Source: Proteles cristata cristata
Taxonomy: Eukaryota; Chordata; Mammalia; Carnivora; Hyaenidae
Assembly: GCA_017311185.1 (NCBI GenBank)
Contig: JAESUZ010001721.1
Location: 1 to 64,000, forward strand
Direction of reading: 5' to 3'
DNA: 64,000 nucleotides
Part shown: positions 59,784-64,000 of the stretch, one piece after another
Layout of the letters: every line of letters begins with the position of its first letter
How positions within the stretch are numbered: position 1 is the stretch's first letter
Position numbers and translations under genes: made by a program
Notes under the pieces: model-generated
What the model was told of the DNA's origin: nothing
Database searches by the model: none
What the model saw: only the letters and a program-made list of their open reading frames with translations

Positions 59784-59964
59784 TTTTTAAGTTTATTTAT
59801 TTATTTTGAGAGAGAGAGAAAAGTCAGAGAGAGGGAGAGAGAGGATCTTAAGTAGGCTCCACACTGTCAGCACAGAGCTGGACATGGGCTCCAACCCATG
59901 AGATCATGACCTGAGCTGAGATCAAGAGTCAGATACTTAACTAACTGAGCCACCCAGGTGCCCC
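59784..59964 (-). mobile_element. SINE, first of a tandem pair
   Basis: Poly-T tail and GA tract at left, head caggtgcccc at right, bounded by the first two target-site copies. Confidence 0.88.
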
Positions 59965-59977
59965 GATAGATTGTATT

Positions 59978-60178
59978 CTTTTTATAAAAAAAAATTTATG
60001 TCTTTATTTTTTTATTTTGAGAGACAGAGAGTGAGTGGAGGAGGGGCAGAGAGAGAGGGAGATACAGAATCTGAAGCAGGCTTCAGGCTCTGAGCTGTCA
60101 GCTCGAACCCGTGGTCTTTGAGATCATGACCTCAGCTGAAGTCGGATGCTCAACCAACTGAGCCACCCAGTTGGCCCT
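59978..60178 (-). mobile_element. SINE, second of a tandem pair
   Basis: Same orientation, with a small deletion in the middle (ctgtcagctcgaacccgtgg). Bounded by the second and third target-site copies. Confidence 0.88.
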
Positions 60179-60329
60179 GACAGGTTCTATTCTTGAAATA
60201 GTTCATGAATTAGCAGTTTTGGCAGCTGGGTCTGGCTCATCTAGTGGTTGGGCTGGACATCTAAGATGGCTTCTTATTCATACATCAGTTCCTCAGTGCT
60301 TCTTTCCAGCAAAGAAGTCTTCCTAACAG

Positions 60330-60725
60330 CCTTATTGAGATACAGTGTGCATCCATAAGATTCACCCATTATAAATGGGGCTCCTGGGTGGCTCAGTTGA
60401 TTAAGCATCAAATTCTTGATTTCAATCAGGTCATGATCTCATGGTTCATGAGTTCAAGCCCCACATCAGGCTCTGTGCTGACTGTATAGTGCCTGCTTTA
60501 AATTCTTTCTCTTTACCCCTCTTTTTGTTTGTCCCCTGTTTACACGCACATATGTGCGTTCTCTCTCTCAAAAATAAGTAAACATTTTTTAAAAAGAATC
60601 ACTCAGTATAAATGTATAATTCAGTGTTTTTTAGCAAAGTTTTAGAGTTGTACAAAAATCACCAGCATCCAGTTTTAAAACATTTTCATCATTTCCAAAA
60701 CTTCACTTGAACCTGTTTTCCCAAG
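60330..60725 (-). mobile_element. Old L1 3' UTR fragment with SINE insertion
   Basis: 'agccttattgagatacagtg' and 'gagttgtacaaaaatcacca' are L1M 3' UTR landmarks in reverse. Confidence 0.65.
60378..60598 (+). mobile_element. SINE, plus strand
   Basis: TSD tcacccattataaatg / tcactcagtataaatg (60,362-60,377 and 60,599-60,614). Confidence 0.9.
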
Positions 60726-60739
60726 GTGGAAAGTGAAGT

Positions 60740-60987
60740 TAATATGTGGAAACTTGCCTTTTTTTTCTGAGATAAGTGTTTCAAATGGTAAATTTCCCTG
60801 TAAACATCTCTAAATGTGTCCCATAAATTTTGCTATGTTTTGCTTTTATTTTCATTCAGTTGAAAATATTTTACAATTTCTTTGCAATTTTTTTTTGCCG
60901 TGGGTTATTTAGAAGTCTTCTGTTTCATTGCCAAATATTTCTGATTTTCCACATTTTCTTTTGTGAGGTTCTAATTTAATCTTGTTT

Positions 60988-61020
<33 letters not shown>

Positions 61021-61335
61021 AAATTTATCTTGTTTCGATCAGAAACTTGATTTGTATTATTTCAGTTTTTTGAAATTTATTGAAGCTTATTTTGTAGCCC
61101 AGTTATCATCTAGATTAAAGACTGTTTTGTATGTACCAGAAAAGAATGTGTATTCTACAATCATTAGGTGGAGTGCGCTATAAATGCCAGTATGTTTATT
61201 TGGTTGATAGTGTTGTTCAGGTCACCTTTACTGATGTTCTGATTAATTATTTTGTCACTTACTGAGCATGGTGTATTGAAACCTCCAGCCATAATTGTTG
61301 AAGTAAGAAATGTCTCTTCTTTCTATTCAGTCAGT
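60740..61335 (-). mobile_element. Old L1, endonuclease region, reverse
   Basis: 'gtgttgttcaggtcaccttt' and 'gtgtattgaaacctccagcc', then earlier 'agaaaagaatgtgtattcta', are reverse-strand endonuclease-region landmarks. Confidence 0.7.
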
Positions 61336-61711
61336 CTTTGTTTCTATACAATGGAATACTACATGGCAATGAGAAAGAATGAAATCTGGCCATGTGTAGC
61401 AACATGGATGGACCTTGAGGGTGTTATGCTGAGCGAAATAAGTCAGGCAGAGAAGGACAGATACCATATGTTTGCACGTATAGGTGGATTAGGAGGAACT
61501 TCAATGGAGGACCATGGGGGAGAAGAAGGGGGGAAATGGTGGGGGAAAGGGAGAGAGGCAAACCATGAGAGACTCTTTATTGCTGAGAACAAACTGAGGG
61601 CAGAAGGGGTGGGGGGGAGGGAAGGGGGGATGGGCATGGAGGAGGGCACTTGTAGGGATGAGCACTGGGTGCTGTATGGAAACCAACTTGATAATAAACT
61701 AATTTAAAAAA
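61336..61711 (+). mobile_element. Short young L1 3' end, plus strand
   Basis: Encodes the last roughly 45 residues of ORF2 (EYYMAMRKNEIWP, WMDLEGVMLSEISQAEKD), like the full-length copy, then a G-rich polypurine 3' UTR (about 61,505-61,650) and an A-tail. About 376 bp. No clear TSD seen. A SINE has inserted in its A-tail. Confidence 0.88.
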
Positions 61712-61728
61712 AAAAAAGAGTGTTGCTT

Positions 61729-61936
61729 GGGGTGCCTGGGTGGCTCAGTCAGTTAAGCGTCTAGTTCAGCTCAGGTCATGATCTCACGGTTTGTGGGTTT
61801 GAGCCCTGCGTTGGACTCTGTGCGACTGCCAGCTCAGAGCCTGGAGCCTGTTTCAGATTCTGTGTCTTCCTCTCTCTCTGACCCTCCCCTTCTCACGCTG
61901 TCTCTCTCTCTCTCTCTGAAATAAATAAAACATTAC
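61729..61936 (+). mobile_element. Young SINE, plus strand
   Basis: TSD aaaaaagagtgttgctt (61,712-61,728 and 61,937-61,953), perfect, partly copied from the L1 A-tail. Confidence 0.92.
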
Positions 61937-61953
61937 AAAAAAGAGTGTTGCTT

Positions 61954-63475
61954 AAATTCTATTGTAACAAATGATAATATTTTTATAAAAATGAAAAATG
62001 GACAGTATACTTGTCTTCCCCCCACCCCGCCCCAGTAAAAACCATCAGTAACAAGTACACAAGCCTGGTGGTGTGGATGGCATTTGCCTGACCACAATGC
62101 TGCCTTATCTGATAGCATTCTTTAATGTTAGGCCCTATGTTTTTGATAATTGGAGGTAAATAGGACAGTTACAAAAGCATAGAATATTACAGCAAAACTC
62201 TACTTAAACACTTTGTTTTAATCCTTAATTGGGTTATTTAGCACATACCAGTGTGTTTCTCAGTATACCAGGAAGACCTTAGGAAGAAAATTGTGATTTT
62301 CTAAAATGTATTAAATATATCTATGGAATGAGTAAGCAGCAGAGGCAGAGAAACTTTTGTGAAGGAGCGCAGAAGTAGATATGGAGCAATGGAACAGTTC
62401 TGAAAACAGTGTCATGCTCAAATGTGACCTCTTTTAAAAGGCAGTGTTTAGGTCTTTCTTAAGGCTGATGATCTGTCATCAAGCAGATGAAACTGAAGCA
62501 AGTGGCATCCCGTAATTTTATATTGGGATCATCATTTGAAAAGAACTTTCCTGGTACTTCCTGTTGCTGGTCTTACACTAGCAAGTCTATCCTCTTACAC
62601 TGACAGTGTGTCCAAAATTCTGTATTGGCAAGTTCATTCTCATTCAGAGCAAACCTGTAGCAGTAAAGATCTTGGAGATGAACCAGATCACAAGAATTGC
62701 CCTCTCCTGAAAGAGGGTTGACATTTACTTTCATACTCATCTAACACACCTGCTCAAACAGTAGAGTCTGCTTTTGAATGCATATTGTAATGACATTATT
62801 AAAAGGTTAATTAGTTCCAGCTATTCAAATTGTTGAATTTCTGAGCACTTTCTACAGAATCCTACTTTTTCAAAGCCTGGATACTTTTTTTTTTAAGAGG
62901 AAAATGTTGGCATCTACCTTCATTTATGTCCACATATTTTTTACTTGAGCCCAATTAATTATTCAGTTATATTTTAAACACAATATAACTCTGATTACAT
63001 AACTGACAGTTTAATAAATTGTGGTGAGCTGAGATTTTTAAGCAATTCTATACTCTCTTAGACAGACTATAGAAGAAATATGTGTTTTTAGTTGTCAAGA
63101 TAAGGAGAAGTTGTGTAACTTTTATTAGTTGTAGTTTGCATGTCAAAATAGTTTTTACTTTGTAGTGATATTTCTGTTTGTAGTGGTTTTTCTCTTTGTC
63201 ATATAGATGTTCTTTATGGTTCCTTACAGACTAAAATTTGTTTTCTTGCTGGATACAGTGTTGACTTTGTATTAAAACCTACTCTTCCCTGAATCTTCTG
63301 TGCAGATTGCTTTTCTGTGTTTTTGATGTCAGACATAATTTTCTATTTTCTGGAATTTTCCAGGTCTTCAGGACTTTCAGGCCTTGGCAATGACACTGAC
63401 ACTACCTACGTGTTCTGCCAGCTTCTCTCAGGTAACCATAAACCTATTTTGTTTTATCATTTTCATTTTTAAAAA
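61954..63475. other. Unique sequence
   Basis: No gene or repeat recognised. Open stretches are under 65 codons. Confidence 0.5.
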
Positions 63476-63698
63476 TTTTTATTTTTTTAATGTTTTATTT
63501 ATTTCTGAGAGAGAGAGAAGAGAGACAGCATGAGCAGGGGAGGGTCAGAGACAGAGGGAGAACAGAATCGGAAACAGGCTCCAGGCTTTGAGCTGGCAGT
63601 CAGCACAGAGCCTGATGTGGGGCTCAAACCGACGAACCATGAGATCATGACCTGAGCTGAAGTCAGAGGCTTAACCAACTGAGCCACCCAGGCACCCC
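63476..63698 (-). mobile_element. SINE
   Basis: Ends caggcacccc. TSD tatcattttcatttttaaaa / tatctttctcattttaaaaa (near 63,455-63,475 and from 63,699). Confidence 0.88.
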
Positions 63699-63718
63699 TA
63701 TCTTTCTCATTTTAAAAA

Positions 63719-64000
63719 TACTTTTTACCACAGATGCATAGCCCTAAATGATATATTATTGAGGTATTATTGTTCTGAGTGTTTTAAAACTTGTAATATA
63801 CCTTTAGTCTTTGGCAACTTGCTTTATTTTCCTCACATTGCTTCCTAAGATTCATCAGTCCCATGTGGCTATTGTATAAGGCTTTGGGCCTCCTGTCAGA
63901 ACTTACTCCTCATTCCTGCCTTTGCCTTCCTTCCTTCCTTCTGTATTACATCCCAGAATCTTCATGCTGTTTCCCATTGAAATTATATTATTTTTTTTCT
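63719..64000. other. Unique sequence to window end
   Basis: A short CCTT run lies at 63,925-63,940. Nothing else seen. Confidence 0.5.

Larger units (their letters stand above)
59771..60191. repeat. Triplicated target site around two SINEs
   Basis: Copies gataggttctgtt (59,771-59,783), gatagattgtatt (59,965-59,977) and gacaggttctatt (60,179-60,191) bracket two consecutive SINEs. Confidence 0.8.

Noticed and set aside
61252..61707. 151-codon plus-strand open frame
   Set aside because: Only the C-terminal end of L1 ORF2 plus its 3' UTR, preceded by unrelated sequence.
1..64000. CRISPR arrays, operons, bacterial mobile elements
   Set aside because: No regularly spaced repeats with unique spacers; all content is mammalian.
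1..64000. A host gene or a novel multi-gene system
   Set aside because: No conserved exon, splice-consistent open frames or RNA gene visible by eye. A short exon in the unique stretches (for example 35,126-37,220 or 55,506-59,770) cannot be excluded; alignment to an annotated cat genome would decide.

Overview
The window is non-coding carnivore DNA, almost certainly from a cat (family Felidae). The main evidence is 29 copies or fragments of a tRNA-Lys-derived carnivore SINE whose head reads GGGGCGCCTGGGTGGCTCAG. This is the felid type (SINEC_Fc-like), and many copies keep A-tails and target-site duplications (TSDs). Several L1 families, L2, MIR, a MER5A-like DNA transposon and endogenous-retrovirus LTRs confirm a mammalian genome. 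I found no host protein-coding exon, tRNA, rRNA or other functional gene. Every longer open frame lies in a transposon, on the antisense strand of one, or starts at a non-ATG codon. The window is intergenic or deep-intronic sequence.

Layout. 1-690: unique sequence plus one SINE. About 690-15,560: one ancient minus-strand L1, split at 2,567/10,261 by a nearly complete younger L1 (2,568-10,260; 5' UTR, ORF1, ORF2, 3' UTR, 15-bp TSD). The younger L1 carries a 564-bp solo LTR (9,639-10,202, TSD gtat) in its 5' UTR. The old L1 also holds several SINEs, one of them split by a second, related solo LTR (12,692-13,286, TSD gctt). 15,560-18,560: unique sequence, MIR, SINEs and an AT-rich tandem duplication. 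18,572 to about 19,950: a minus-strand retroviral remnant (LTR end plus env-like sequence). 20,000-29,000: mostly unique with scattered L1, SINE, MIR and L2. 29,280-35,107: several L1 pieces, a MER5A-like element, an unidentified 326-bp insertion, a foldback hairpin and a 5'-truncated L1 with an 18-bp perfect TSD. 35,125-40,100: unique and L2. 40,325-45,480: old L1s containing an L1 that kept both ends but lost about 4 kb inside. 45,500-51,660: unique, MIR, L2, old L1 and an LTR. 51,680-55,505: an L1 with a 5' inversion, invaded by a second L1 and SINEs. 55,510-59,770: unique. 59,771-61,953: tandem SINEs, old L1 and a short L1 3' end. 61,954-64,000: unique plus one SINE.

Nothing acts as a gene system. 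The content is a stratified record of retrotransposition in which nesting gives relative ages: ancient L1, then younger L1s and older SINEs, then LTRs and the youngest SINEs. I see no evidence of an undescribed biological system. The best second looks are the promoter architecture of the full-length L1, the two related LTRs in one host element, the rearranged L1s, the retroviral remnant and an antisense open frame in an L1 5' UTR.
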